Notes: generated by a model from the sequence alone, not told the origin. A DNA stretch of 42,431 nt from Sulfuricurvum sp. (GCF_028712165.1 NZ_JAQTQR010000015.1:1-42431), one strand, 5' to 3'; positions 8,658 to 17,059 are shown, counted from the first letter of the stretch. Translations and numbers: made by a program.

Positions 8658-10651
8658 GCTTGGAGTTTGGTGTAATCAAAACTATCTTTGATTTTGTAGA
8701 TGAATTTTTCTTCTTCGAGATATTCATCAGGTTTGTAATCGAAAATATCCGATTTCACTTCGATTTTATCGATAAACCCATCACCTAACACCATGCGGAT
8801 TTTTTCCCAATCGTCGTAAAAATATTCTTGTAAGAGAGGGAAAATTTTGTTACGCATCACATCGTCCAAATCTTCTTTGGTGTTAATGTCGATGAAATAA
8901 GCGTGACCTATCGTGTGATCCCGATCATAGAGATATTCGACACGCTGATTGATTTTTGAGAGGAGTTTTTTCAAATAAACCCCCTCAATAACTTTGTCAT
9001 TTAATATTTCTAAATCCGGCATCATCTCTTCGAAATGAAATCGTCGACGTAATGCCGTATCCATCAAAGCGATACTACGGTCAGCAGTGTTCATCGTCCC
9101 GATGATGTATAGATTTTGAGGAACGCCAAATTCTTCATTGCTGTAAGGAAGTTTAAGTTTGATCGCTTCATCGGCTCCTATTCGCTTGCTTGGCTCGATT
9201 AGAGTGATAAGTTCTCCGAAGATTTTAGAGATATTACCACGATTGATTTCATCGATGATAAGAATATAGTTTCGCTTTTCTTGATCATGATCTATCTTAT
9301 CGAACAAATTATTTTCGTTGATGATTTCTTTCCAGTCAATATGACCATTAGAAGAACGTCCCAATATAACAGATGAAGATGCGCTCATACTTTGAAATAT
9401 ATAGTCTTCTTCAAGAATATAGTATTCATCAGTTTCTATTGTTTTAACTTTAGAAAGAATTTCATTCTTAAGCTTTTTTGCTGAAAATGTATTTGACTCA
9501 CTTTTTCGAATCTTCGAACCTTTAAGTACTCGAAATACGTTATCACTTTCCTTGATCATTTCAGCTTGTATGTTCAACATCGGGGCATTAAGTTTATATT
9601 TTTTGGGTTCTTGAGGTGCTTTTGTAATCGTTAGATTGTTTTTTGCTTTTTCTGTAAGTTTCTTAAAAATTCCATCTTTGACAGCATAGAGCATCTCTTC
9701 GCCATCTTCATTCCCTTCTTCTCCAATAGGTATGGCTCTAATCCCTTCGACAAACTCCTCATATCCGTAGCTTTGATGGAATGTGATAAATTCAATCTGC
9801 CCTAATTTTCGGTATTCCTCGAATTTGACTTTTGCCTCTTTTCTATCTACTGGAACCGTACCGTCGATAATCGCTAACGCTTTAGTGATTGTGTTATAGG
9901 TTTTTCCAGTACCTGGAGGGCCATATAGGATTTGATTCAGAAGTGTGTTCTTTGACAAAGATCGTTTCTCTAAAGGAATAGATAAATTACAATGGCTCTG
10001 AATATATTGGTGAATCGCTTCAAATAAAGTTATTCTTCCATCTTCTCTTCCTAAAGTTTCATTCCCTCTCCAGCCTTCAAATAAAAACTTGTATAAATTT
10101 TCTTTTGTGATAGCCTCGTATGTTTCTTTTTCGGTGTTAAATACAACTTTATAATTTCCATTCTCACGTTTGACTAAATTAATATTCGTCCCTCTTTGTG
10201 TTTCGAGAGGTAATTTATCACCATTTTCTTCTATAGCACGATCTAAACATGAACATATCAAATCAAATTTTTCTTTATTTGTCATAGATTGCCCTTCTAA
10301 AATATTGAAAACGTATTGATACAATTGTTGATTATTATTCAAAACATAATTAACAGTAGATCTTTTTAGTCCATGAGCTACAAGGTTTTCAAATTGTAGT
10401 AAATTTGCTTTTTCTTCATCAATTTTTGAAATCAAGTCCAGTCTAATCGTTTCATCGTTAATTTCACTAATTTGCATAATATACTCAATGCGAAAAACAC
10501 CCTTTGAGATATATATTAGAACTTTTTGACCTATTTTAGGACTTCCGATACTTTTTCTACTCCAATCATAATATCCCTGATGTTCTATTGTCGGTCTAAC
10601 ATCACCCCATTCACCCTTAGGATTATGGGTTATTACAGCTATCTCATCCAT
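8654..10651 (-). CDS. mcrB: McrB-type AAA+ GTPase with EVE-like N-terminus and internal DUF4357-like domain
   Basis: A 665-residue motor subunit. Residues about 1-120 resemble an EVE/PUA-fold reader of modified bases (WGDVRPTIEHQGYYDW, then KIGQKVLIYISKG). Residues 125-225 are unassigned. The AAA+ module has Walker A GPPGTGKT at 244-251, Walker B ILIIDEINRGN from 463 and the McrB signature MNTADRS at 520-526, followed by LRRRF. Between Walker A and B, residues about 358-442 match DUF4357: FRVLKGSK near the start, then DYIFQSMSASSSVILGR and NGHIDWK. The coding sequence is noticeably AT-rich at 9300-9600 and 10150-10650, consistent with horizontal acquisition. It lies 23 bp downstream of hepT and overlaps mcrC. 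Confidence 0.92.
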   Translation of the reverse strand: MDEIAVITHNPKGEWGDVRPTIEHQGYYDWSRKSIGSPKIGQKVLIYISKGVFRIEYIMQISEINDETIRLDLISKIDEEKANLLQFENLVAHGLKRSTVNYVLNNNQQLYQYVFNILEGQSMTNKEKFDLICSCLDRAIEENGDKLPLETQRGTNINLVKRENGNYKVVFNTEKETYEAITKENLYKFLFEGWRGNETLGREDGRITLFEAIHQYIQSHCNLSIPLEKRSLSKNTLLNQILYGPPGTGKTYNTITKALAIIDGTVPVDRKEAKVKFEEYRKLGQIEFITFHQSYGYEEFVEGIRAIPIGEEGNEDGEEMLYAVKDGIFKKLTEKAKNNLTITKAPQEPKKYKLNAPMLNIQAEMIKESDNVFRVLKGSKIRKSESNTFSAKKLKNEILSKVKTIETDEYYILEEDYIFQSMSASSSVILGRSSNGHIDWKEIINENNLFDKIDHDQEKRNYILIIDEINRGNISKIFGELITLIEPSKRIGADEAIKLKLPYSNEEFGVPQNLYIIGTMNTADRSIALMDTALRRRFHFEEMMPDLEILNDKVIEGVYLKKLLSKINQRVEYLYDRDHTIGHAYFIDINTKEDLDDVMRNKIFPLLQEYFYDDWEKIRMVLGDGFIDKIEVKSDIFDYKPDEYLEEEKFIYKIKDSFDYTKLQA

Positions 10652-10674
10652 GAACTTTGCCTTTTACGGATCTT

Positions 10675-11052
10675 TTACTTCACTTCATCCAATATCATCA
10701 TCGTCACACTTAATAAACCATCAATCTCATTCGCACAAATCTCAAAAATCGTTTCGGCATCTAGATCAAAATAGTGATGCGACAAAATATCTCTAACCCC
10801 TTTGACCTGTTTCCACGGAATTTGGGGATATTGCTCCAAAAGCTGAAAATCGGTGAGTTTATCAACGTTTTTAAAACCCTCCCCGATAGCGATCAGGCGC
10901 ATCGAAATACTGTCGAGTTTTTCAAGACCCCGTTCGTCTTTGAGAAAATCATCGCTGATTTGGATAGTTTGAAATCGTTGTTGGATTAATTTTAACGAAG
11001 TGATAATATCTTCGAGAGTAGAACGCAGTATCAAAAGCCGATCATTGTGCAT
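10675..11052 (-). CDS. hepT: HepT-like HEPN toxin (DUF86)
   Basis: This 125-residue all-helical HEPN protein carries the RNase motif RX4HXY as R87-DILS-H92-H-Y94. In characterised MntA/HepT pairs the toxin is an RNase and the motif tyrosine is AMPylated by the antitoxin. Y94 would be that residue. The gene overlaps mntA by 11 bp, the usual antitoxin-first order. It lies immediately upstream of mcrB on the same strand, so the toxin-antitoxin pair and the restriction genes may share a transcript. Confidence 0.92.
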   Translation of the reverse strand: MHNDRLLILRSTLEDIITSLKLIQQRFQTIQISDDFLKDERGLEKLDSISMRLIAIGEGFKNVDKLTDFQLLEQYPQIPWKQVKGVRDILSHHYFDLDAETIFEICANEIDGLLSVTMMILDEVK

Positions 11053-11344
11053 AGATCACATCTCTTTTGATCATCTCCAAAAAGAGAGGCTTCATATGTT
11101 TGTGTTCACGGACGATGTCCACTTTTTTGTGCAAATCATTTTCGATTTGTTCTTTGATCGCGACCATATCAAATAATGAGGGCTTCATTTTGACAAAAAT
11201 ATCGATATCGCTGTTCTCTTTGGCTTCGTCACGTGCGTAACTTCCAAACAGTCCGATTTGTTCGACATCGTATTTCGTTTTGAACTCTTGAAAATGTTGA
11301 AAAAGGTAGTCTAAAATATCTGATTTTTTAATATTCGTTGTCAT
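11042..11344 (-). CDS. mntA: MntA-like minimal nucleotidyltransferase antitoxin
   Basis: A 100-residue nucleotidyltransferase with GSX10DXD (G34-S35, D46, D48) and a third acidic residue D76 in KKVDIV. MntA antitoxins neutralise HepT by transferring AMP to its HEPN motif tyrosine. I place the start at 11344 rather than 11365 because AAGGAGG sits 6 nt in front of that ATG, inside the longer reading frame. An extended -10 lies about 38 bp upstream, so this is the first gene of the defence block. Confidence 0.92.
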   Translation of the reverse strand: MTTNIKKSDILDYLFQHFQEFKTKYDVEQIGLFGSYARDEAKENSDIDIFVKMKPSLFDMVAIKEQIENDLHKKVDIVREHKHMKPLFLEMIKRDVIYAQ

Positions 11345-11381
11345 AATATCCTCCTTTTTTCTCATAGCTTTTATAGGGTCA

Positions 11382-11387
11382 ATTATA
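11382..11387 (-). promoter_or_regulatory. extended -10 promoter of the mntA-hepT-mcrBC block
   Basis: On the minus strand TGCTATAAT gives a consensus extended -10, located in the 57-bp gap between the hisF stop and mntA. No good -35 is visible, which is normal for extended -10 and epsilonproteobacterial promoters. MntA-type systems often autoregulate, but no clear palindrome overlaps the box. Confidence 0.6.
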
Positions 11388-11401
11388 GCACATTGAAAAT
11401 C

Positions 11402-12166
11402 TTAGAGCCGTACCGGAATCCCATTAGCCGACAGGTAGCGTTTTAGATCCATGATATCAATCTCTTTGTAGTGGAAGATACTCGCAGCCAATGCCGCATC
11501 GGCACCGTGTTCGAATGCCTCTTTGATGTGTTCCATCGTCCCTGCCCCGCCGCTGGCGATTACGGGTACATTCACCGCGCGGCTGATTTGCTCGGTGATC
11601 GAGAGATCAAATCCTGCTTTGGTTCCATCAGCGTCCATCGATGTGAGAAGAATTTCTCCCGCTCCGCGATCCACGACCTCTTTTGCCCATTCAAGGGCAT
11701 TGATCCCGGTATCGACACGTCCGCCGTTGAGATAGACGTTATACTGATCGCCCGTCTTTTTAACATCAATAGCAACGACAATGCATTGAGATCCAAACCG
11801 TTTTGCCCCTTCGTTGATAAATTCAGGGCGTTTGATCGCTGCTGAGTTAACGCTTACTTTATCGCAGCCCACCGCAAGGAGTTTGTAAATATCATCGAGT
11901 ACTCGGATTCCTCCGCCGACAGTGAGGGGGATAAACACTTCTTTTGCTACCTGTTCAACAATATGAACGATCGTATCCCGTTCTTCATGGGATGCGGTTA
12001 TATCCAAAAAAGTAATCTCATCGGCACCCTCTTCATTGTAGCGTTTTGCCACTTCAACGGGGTCTCCCGCATCTTTAAGTCCAACGAAGTTAACACCCTT
12101 TACAACTCGTCCGTCTTTAACATCCAAACAGGGGATTATCCGTTTTGCAAAATAGTTATTGTCCAT
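11402..12166 (-). CDS. hisF: imidazole glycerol phosphate synthase cyclase subunit HisF
   Basis: The 254-residue TIM barrel matches HisF in length. It has [14 protein letters not shown] at the N-terminus with the catalytic Asp, VGGGIRV for a phosphate site, the second acidic residue in VVAIDVKK, and SGGAGTMEH for the other phosphate loop. With HisH it converts PRFAR plus ammonia to IGP and AICAR in histidine synthesis. No other his gene is adjacent. The promoter-like TATACT lies 29 nt before the ATG and AAGG serves as ribosome binding site. Confidence 0.97.
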   Translation of the reverse strand: MDNNYFAKRIIPCLDVKDGRVVKGVNFVGLKDAGDPVEVAKRYNEEGADEITFLDITASHEERDTIVHIVEQVAKEVFIPLTVGGGIRVLDDIYKLLAVGCDKVSVNSAAIKRPEFINEGAKRFGSQCIVVAIDVKKTGDQYNVYLNGGRVDTGINALEWAKEVVDRGAGEILLTSMDADGTKAGFDLSITEQISRAVNVPVIASGGAGTMEHIKEAFEHGADAALAASIFHYKEIDIMDLKRYLSANGIPVRL

Positions 12167-12194
12167 TTAAAACCTTGCATATAATCATTGCGAA

Positions 12195-12200
12195 AGTATA
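12195..12200 (-). promoter_or_regulatory. probable -10 box of hisF
   Basis: TATACT on the minus strand, about 29 nt upstream of the hisF ATG in the divergent hisF/rsmA spacer. Assigned only by sequence likeness. Confidence 0.4.
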
Positions 12201-12309
12201 TCCCCCATTACCAAAAGTAACGATAAAGGAAATAAGTTGTCTAACTTCATTCAAAAAGCTGATAAACGTTTTGTTTTGTGGTTTAATTGGGGATTAACAC
12301 TTTATCAGG

Positions 12310-12315
12310 TACAAT
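12310..12315 (+). promoter_or_regulatory. probable -10 box of rsmA, seven bases before the ATG
   Basis: TACAAT ends 7 nt before the rsmA ATG, with TTGGGG 17 bp further upstream as a possible -35. Transcription would start at or next to the A of the ATG, giving a leaderless or nearly leaderless message. The only purine-rich element (CAGG) is too close to the ATG to be a good ribosome binding site. Confidence 0.4.
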
Positions 12316-12322
12316 CAGGCTA

Positions 12323-13102
12323 ATGCAAAAAGACCGTGCCGCAATTGCCAAAAAGAAATTTGGACAGAACTTTTTAAAAGATGAAGCTGTTTTAGCACAA
12401 ATCATCCAATCGATGCCCGATACGCCCAATCGTATCGCTGAAATCGGGCCTGGATTAGGTGATTTAACTAAGTATTTAGTTGATGTCAAAAGTGTTACCG
12501 CTTTTGAGGTCGATACCGACTTGTGCAAGCATTTGAAGCACCAATTTGCCGATGCTATCGCTACCAACGCTCTTACTCTCCAATGTGGAGATGTATTGGA
12601 GCATTGGAAGAGTGAGCTTTTGGATGAACCGTACGATTTAGTGGCCAATTTGCCTTACTATATCGCGACAAATATCATCCTCAAAGCCCTCGCCGATCCG
12701 GCGTGCCGAAACTTGCTTGTCATGATACAGCGTGAAGTGGCGGAGAAATTCTCTGCCGCACCCGGAGAGAGAGCTTTTGGAGCGCTCAGCGTGATTACGC
12801 AGAGTGTGGCTGAGGCGGAGATCGTGCTACACGTCCCCCCAACCGCATTCGATCCCGCTCCCAAAGTCGATTCGTGCGTACTGCTCATTTCTAAACGCGC
12901 GAATCGTAATGATGAAGGGTTTGAAGAATTTTTACGAACGGCCTTTACACAGCCTCGTAAAACCCTCCACAAAAATCTCTCCTCACGCTATGATGGCGAT
13001 CTTCTCATTCAGTCCTTTTTAGAGCTTGAATTGGAACGTTCCATCCGACCTCATCAGCTTGACACCTCTGACTTTCACCGGCTCTACGCCCTTATAAAAT
13101 AA
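12323..13102 (+). CDS. rsmA: 16S rRNA dimethyltransferase RsmA (KsgA)
   Basis: A 259-residue methyltransferase that dimethylates A1518 and A1519 of 16S rRNA. Diagnostic segments are KKFGQNFLKD at the start, the SAM-binding IAEIGPGLGDLTKYL, and the catalytic NLPYYIATNI. I start at the ATG at 12323. A TTG 36 bp earlier in frame would add 12 residues with no family counterpart. The gene is followed by rnj after 80 bp, the same neighbour pair I recall from related genomes. Confidence 0.95.
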   Translation: MQKDRAAIAKKKFGQNFLKDEAVLAQIIQSMPDTPNRIAEIGPGLGDLTKYLVDVKSVTAFEVDTDLCKHLKHQFADAIATNALTLQCGDVLEHWKSELLDEPYDLVANLPYYIATNIILKALADPACRNLLVMIQREVAEKFSAAPGERAFGALSVITQSVAEAEIVLHVPPTAFDPAPKVDSCVLLISKRANRNDEGFEEFLRTAFTQPRKTLHKNLSSRYDGDLLIQSFLELELERSIRPHQLDTSDFHRLYALIK

Positions 13103-13182
13103 TCTTTTCAGGGCACGTTAGAGCATCTAAACATACTAAAAAATATATTGCGCTTTTTTAAAAGCGTCCATAAGGAAAATTT

Positions 13183-15369
13183 ATGTCCGATGAACAAACA
13201 ACTGAACCGCAAGCACAGCCTCAGGGAGAATCCGGCCAACGCCGAAACAACCGAAGACCGTTTCGCAGCCGAAATAACAACCGCCCGGAAGGTGCTGAAG
13301 GCAATGTAAGTACCGAGCCGCGTCAAGACAATCGACCTCCGCGTACCGATAACAGACCTCCGCGTCAGGACAACCGTCCTCCGCGTACCGATGCAAGAGA
13401 TAACAGAGGCGAAGGCCAAAGTACCGAACCGCGTCAAGACAATCGACCGCCACGTACTGATAATCGCCCTCTGCGCCAAGATAACCGTCCACCGCGTACT
13501 GATAATCGCCCTCCGCGTACCGACCGTCCAGAGGGGAGTGAAGGCAATGCTGCCGATGCTGAGCCAAACCGCGGCGGACGTGACCGCGGTCGCGGCGGAC
13601 GTCGCGGAGCACCTAGCGCACCGATTGACAGCAACTTACGCGATTTCGTAATCAAAAACCAAGAGGCACACAAAAATCGCCTTAATCCTCATTTCAAACT
13701 CAATCTTGAGAATAACGAGAAAATCCGCATTACCCCATTAGGCGGTCTAGGCGAGATTGGTGGAAATATCACCGTTATTGAAACCGAAAATGAAGCGATC
13801 GTCATCGATATCGGGATGAGCTTCCCGGATGAAGAGATGCACGGCGTTGATATCCTTGTTCCGGATTTCAGCTACTTGAGAGAAATTCGCAAAAAAATCG
13901 TTGCCGTTATCATTACGCACGCCCATGAAGACCACATCGGCGGTGTCCCGTACCTCTTCAAAGAGATGCAATTCCCGATATACGGAACACCACTTCCTTT
14001 GGCTATGATCGGTAACAAATTCGACGAGCACCATATGCGTGATTTCCGCCGTTATTTCAATCCGATCGTTAAACGCCAAGTCTATCGTATCGGAAATGAT
14101 TTTGATATCGAATGGATGCATATGACCCACTCGATTATCGACTCATCATCATTGGCGATTACAACCAAAGCGGGAACCATTATCCACACAGGTGACTTCA
14201 AAATCGACTTCACCCCGGTTGATGGCTACACTGCCGATATTCACCGTCTCGCCCACTACGGTGAAAAAGGGGTATTGTGTCTGTTAAGTGACTCAACCAA
14301 CTCATACAACAAAGAGTGGACACCAAGTGAACTCACTGTTGCTCCGGGATTTGACCGTATTTTCTCAAAAGCAGAAGGTCGTATCATCATGTCGACATTC
14401 AGCTCAAACATTCACCGTGTTTACCAAGCGATCCAATACGGGCTCAAATACAACCGTAAAGTATGTGTAATCGGACGTTCAATGGAGCGCAATCTTGAAG
14501 TGTGTATGCAATACGATTACATCAAACTTCCTAAAAACATCTTCATCGATGCCGAAGAAGCAAACCGTATGAGCGATAAAGATGTCTTGATTGTCACCAC
14601 AGGAAGCCAAGGAGAGCCAAGCTCAGCCCTATTCCGTATGGCAATCGGCGAACACCGTCATATCAAGATCAAACCGACCGATATGATCGTCCTCTCCGCC
14701 CGTGCGATTCCGGGAAATGAAGGTTCTATTTCAGGGATGCTCAATTATCTCCAACGTGCCGGTGCCCGTGTCGCCAATGACCGCGACATTCACGTATCGG
14801 GACATGCGAGTCTGGAAGAGCAAAAATTGATGCTTCGCCTTACTAACCCGAAATTCTTTCTCCCGATCCACGGCGAATATAACCACATTATGAGACACCG
14901 TGAAACAGCCATCAGCTGCGGAGTGCCTGAGCGCAATATTCTTCTGATGAGTGATGGTGACTGTATTGAAGTCAATACCAAAATGATGCGTAAAACCAAA
15001 ACTGTCAAAACGGGTAAAACCTATATCGATAACCAAAACAACCACCAGATCGAAGACGATATCGTTATCGATCGCCAAAAAATGGCATCTGAGGGGATGG
15101 TTATGCTGGTTGCGCAAGTCAGTGCCTCTGAATCACGACTCCTCTCTAAACCATTGGTTACTAGCTTCGGTATCGTAGCTGACCGTCATGACAAAGCGTT
15201 TGCCCAAGAAATGGAAGATGTATTAGAACACTTCTTGATCAACCTCAAACCGGGGCTCATCGAGAACCCTAAAGCGTTGGAAAATGATCTACGTCAAGTA
15301 GTGCGTAAGCATATCTACCGTAAAATGAAAAAATACCCGCTTATCGTTCCTCACGTATTTATTATGTAA
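13183..15369 (+). CDS. rnj: ribonuclease J with long basic repeat-bearing N-terminal extension
   Basis: The 728-residue protein begins with about 147 residues of low-complexity sequence rich in R, N, D, P and Q. A metallo-beta-lactamase/beta-CASP RNase J core follows (from about 165): LGGLGEIGGN, the zinc motif H246-x-H248-x-D250-H251 (THAHEDH), HTGDFK, and SGHAS later on. The enzyme performs endo- and 5'-3' exonucleolytic mRNA decay and rRNA maturation, and replaces RNase E in this phylum. In Helicobacter the comparable extension contributes to oligomerisation and to RhpA helicase partnership. AAGGA 8 nt upstream is the ribosome binding site, and a strong terminator follows. Confidence 0.96.
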   Translation: MSDEQTTEPQAQPQGESGQRRNNRRPFRSRNNNRPEGAEGNVSTEPRQDNRPPRTDNRPPRQDNRPPRTDARDNRGEGQSTEPRQDNRPPRTDNRPLRQDNRPPRTDNRPPRTDRPEGSEGNAADAEPNRGGRDRGRGGRRGAPSAPIDSNLRDFVIKNQEAHKNRLNPHFKLNLENNEKIRITPLGGLGEIGGNITVIETENEAIVIDIGMSFPDEEMHGVDILVPDFSYLREIRKKIVAVIITHAHEDHIGGVPYLFKEMQFPIYGTPLPLAMIGNKFDEHHMRDFRRYFNPIVKRQVYRIGNDFDIEWMHMTHSIIDSSSLAITTKAGTIIHTGDFKIDFTPVDGYTADIHRLAHYGEKGVLCLLSDSTNSYNKEWTPSELTVAPGFDRIFSKAEGRIIMSTFSSNIHRVYQAIQYGLKYNRKVCVIGRSMERNLEVCMQYDYIKLPKNIFIDAEEANRMSDKDVLIVTTGSQGEPSSALFRMAIGEHRHIKIKPTDMIVLSARAIPGNEGSISGMLNYLQRAGARVANDRDIHVSGHASLEEQKLMLRLTNPKFFLPIHGEYNHIMRHRETAISCGVPERNILLMSDGDCIEVNTKMMRKTKTVKTGKTYIDNQNNHQIEDDIVIDRQKMASEGMVMLVAQVSASESRLLSKPLVTSFGIVADRHDKAFAQEMEDVLEHFLINLKPGLIENPKALENDLRQVVRKHIYRKMKKYPLIVPHVFIM
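13316..13528 (+). repeat. in-frame R-Q/T-D-N-R-P-P repeats in rnj
   Basis: About ten tandem heptad-like units of the form RPPR(Q/T)DN are encoded, split by a short ARDNRGEGQSTE spacer into two similar blocks (13316-13395 and 13427-13528). The DNA repeats are imperfect (cgtcaagacaatcgacc / cgtaccgataacagacc type), which fits slippage or recombination-driven copy-number change followed by drift. The block is coding, basic and probably disordered. Confidence 0.85.
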
Positions 15370-15391
15370 GGTGTGCTTTGCGCACCTTTCT
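15368..15391 (+). terminator. rho-independent terminator after rnj
   Basis: AAGGTGTGC, loop TTT, GCGCACCTT (one G-T pair) form a 9-bp stem that overlaps the stop codon and is followed by TCTC and, a few bases on, another T run. Confidence 0.75.
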
Positions 15392-15457
15392 CTCCGTTTT
15401 TAAACTCATCTTCGCTATACTCTTTTAAAATGTCACCCTATTAAATAGGAATAATAA

Positions 15458-16324
15458 ATGTCAATTACAAAAATCAATACTAAAGAAAATATCTTCGGTG
15501 ACAATATCGCATTTGTAGAAGAATGGGATTTTTCACAAGCAAATACATCAGAAGAAAATCGTATTTTAGCTATCACACAGGTAGCATCAATTTGTTATCA
15601 GTCCCCAAAAGCGTTAGGCAGCGAAACCCTATACAATCGCCTGATGGCTGAGTCTATGGGGCTCCCTTCAAGTTCATTCGAGTTCGTACCTGTATTACTA
15701 GATTTCAAAAATCCAACGCATATGGAACTTCTCCAAAAAGAGTACAGCAATGTAAAGAAATTTGGAGAACTGGTGGAAGATGGCAAATACCTTCTGACGA
15801 ACTATCGTGCCATCGTATATGATTTTGAAAATGACAAAGACGGCTACAGCTTTGATATACGACAAATTTACAATACTCTGGACGAGGCAGAAATAATCCG
15901 TAAAAACTTTCATGTCTTTCTCTACAAAGTCGATTTGCCGACTCGCTCTCAGATGGTTCGCCACCGTATCAACTGGCAAGAGCTTTCACGACGATATGTA
16001 TCCGGTAAACGGGTTCCATTCGATTTTTATATCAGCGAGAAAATGATTCCGATTACGACAGGTGATTATGATACGCAAAAAATCATAGATCTATGTGTAG
16101 AGCACTATATGAATGCGATTGATGCCGGTGTCAAACCACAAGAAGCACGAAGGATCATCCCTCAAGCTGCCTATTCTCAAATCTGGGGAGCATTTATGCC
16201 AACTCAGCTTGCAAACTATTTCAAATTACGTCTTGATGAACATGCGCAATGGGAAATTAGAAAAACAGCGGAAGCAATGAAAGAATTAATCCAAAAACCA
16301 CTTAAACAGGAAGATACATTATGA
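15458..16324 (+). CDS. thyX: flavin-dependent thymidylate synthase ThyX
   Basis: A 288-residue FAD-dependent enzyme that methylates dUMP to dTMP using methylene-tetrahydrofolate and NADPH. The signature region is R168-H169-R170-INWQEL-S177-RRY. The usual ThyX pattern is RHR, seven residues, then S. Here only six intervene and the normally conserved Ser/Asn positions are N/W/Q, so the loop is one residue short. The downstream RRIIPQAAYSQIWGAF segment, which matches the family's RxxLP region, is intact. The protein is longer than bacterial ThyX of about 220-250 residues. It overlaps the lipoprotein gene by ATGA. Confidence 0.9.
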   Translation: MSITKINTKENIFGDNIAFVEEWDFSQANTSEENRILAITQVASICYQSPKALGSETLYNRLMAESMGLPSSSFEFVPVLLDFKNPTHMELLQKEYSNVKKFGELVEDGKYLLTNYRAIVYDFENDKDGYSFDIRQIYNTLDEAEIIRKNFHVFLYKVDLPTRSQMVRHRINWQELSRRYVSGKRVPFDFYISEKMIPITTGDYDTQKIIDLCVEHYMNAIDAGVKPQEARRIIPQAAYSQIWGAFMPTQLANYFKLRLDEHAQWEIRKTAEAMKELIQKPLKQEDTL

Positions 16325-16563
16325 AAAAAGCTCTTTTATTCGGCATGACTGCCGCTATCGTATTGCTCGGCGGATGCGCTGAAAAACAAATTGCCGTGAA
16401 TGGACTTATTTGTCCGACAGGAACAAGCCAAGATCGTATGAAAGCCGATTTTGAAGAGTGCCGTTATTATGATCTCAAAGCCGCTGGTGAAGCATCTAAA
16501 GCTCCAATAACTGTTGAATGTAAAACGTGTTTAGAGAAAAAAGGGTATAAAATCGAGCAATAA
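16321..16563 (+). CDS. small lipoprotein, unknown function
   Basis: The 80-residue protein has a lipoprotein signal peptide: MKKALLF start, hydrophobic core, and lipobox LLGGC with C19 as the lipidated cysteine. The mature part is about 62 residues and holds four further cysteines, including a CKTC pair near the C-terminus that could form a disulfide or bind metal. It is translationally coupled to thyX (ATGA), but a lipoprotein is unlikely to share its function. I recognise no family. Confidence 0.75.
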   Translation: MKKALLFGMTAAIVLLGGCAEKQIAVNGLICPTGTSQDRMKADFEECRYYDLKAAGEASKAPITVECKTCLEKKGYKIEQ

Positions 16564-16590
16564 ATCGTTCTTTGAACGGTTTGTCTTTTT
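16563..16590 (+). terminator. terminator after the thyX-lipoprotein pair
   Basis: AATCGTTC, loop TTT, GAACGGTT (one T-G pair), followed by TGTCTTTTTT. Confidence 0.7.
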
Positions 16591-16611
16591 TAAAAGCAGA
16601 GGGATTATTAC

Positions 16612-16647
16612 CTGAAAGATGGAAGGTTTCAGGGATAAATCCCTGAA
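16612..16647. repeat. two overlapping, mutually exclusive hairpins 3' of rplT
   Basis: CCTGAAA (from 16612) can pair with TTTCAGG (16627-16633), while TTCAGGGAT (16628-16636) can pair with ATCCCTGAA (16639-16647). The central TTCAGG belongs to both stems, so only one forms at a time. It lies just downstream of the rplT stop and may end that transcript, but there is no clear U tract. Confidence 0.5.
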
Positions 16648-16658
16648 GTGTTTAGAAT

Positions 16659-17012
16659 TTAGAGTGCTGCTTTGGCTTGAGTGGTGAGGGCAGTAAATGC
16701 CGCTGCATCGTTCATAGCCATGTCAGCAAGGATTTTGCGATCAAGTTCGATGTTGGCACGTTTAAGGCCGTTCATGAATACTGAATAGCTCATCCCGTTT
16801 AGGCGACATGCCGCATTGATACGGACAATCCACAATTTACGGAATTCACGTTTTTTCTGTTTACGATCACGAAACGCATATACGAGTGAGCGCTCGAGTT
16901 GCTCTTTCGCTTTACGGAAATGTTTGTGGCGTGCACTGTAGAAACCACGTGCGAGTTTCAATACTTTTTTATGACGTCTGCGTCTTACGACACCAGTTTT
17001 TACTCTTGGCAT
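16659..17012 (-). CDS. rplT: 50S ribosomal protein L20
   Basis: A 117-residue basic protein with the full L20 pattern: [19 protein letters not shown] start, [10 protein letters not shown] and [11 protein letters not shown]. It binds 23S rRNA early in 50S assembly and in other bacteria represses its own operon. It is last in thrS-infC-rpmI-rplT, the classical order. GAAAGGAAAAAAATG gives the ribosome binding site. Confidence 0.98.
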   Translation of the reverse strand: MPRVKTGVVRRRRHKKVLKLARGFYSARHKHFRKAKEQLERSLVYAFRDRKQKKREFRKLWIVRINAACRLNGMSYSVFMNGLKRANIELDRKILADMAMNDAAAFTALTTQAKAAL

Positions 17013-17059
17013 TTTTTTCCTTTCTTGACCCGGTTCATTTCAATTTTAATGACGGGGTG

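Noticed and set aside
11345-11365. Seven extra N-terminal residues for MntA
   Set aside because: They would be encoded by the ribosome binding site AAGGAGG itself.
12287-12322. TTG start adding 12 residues to RsmA
   Set aside because: The extension lies over the probable promoter and has no counterpart in the family.
13316-13528. Regular direct repeats that could suggest a CRISPR array
   Set aside because: The repeats are in frame, encode RPPR(Q/T)DN units and have no spacer-like unique segments.
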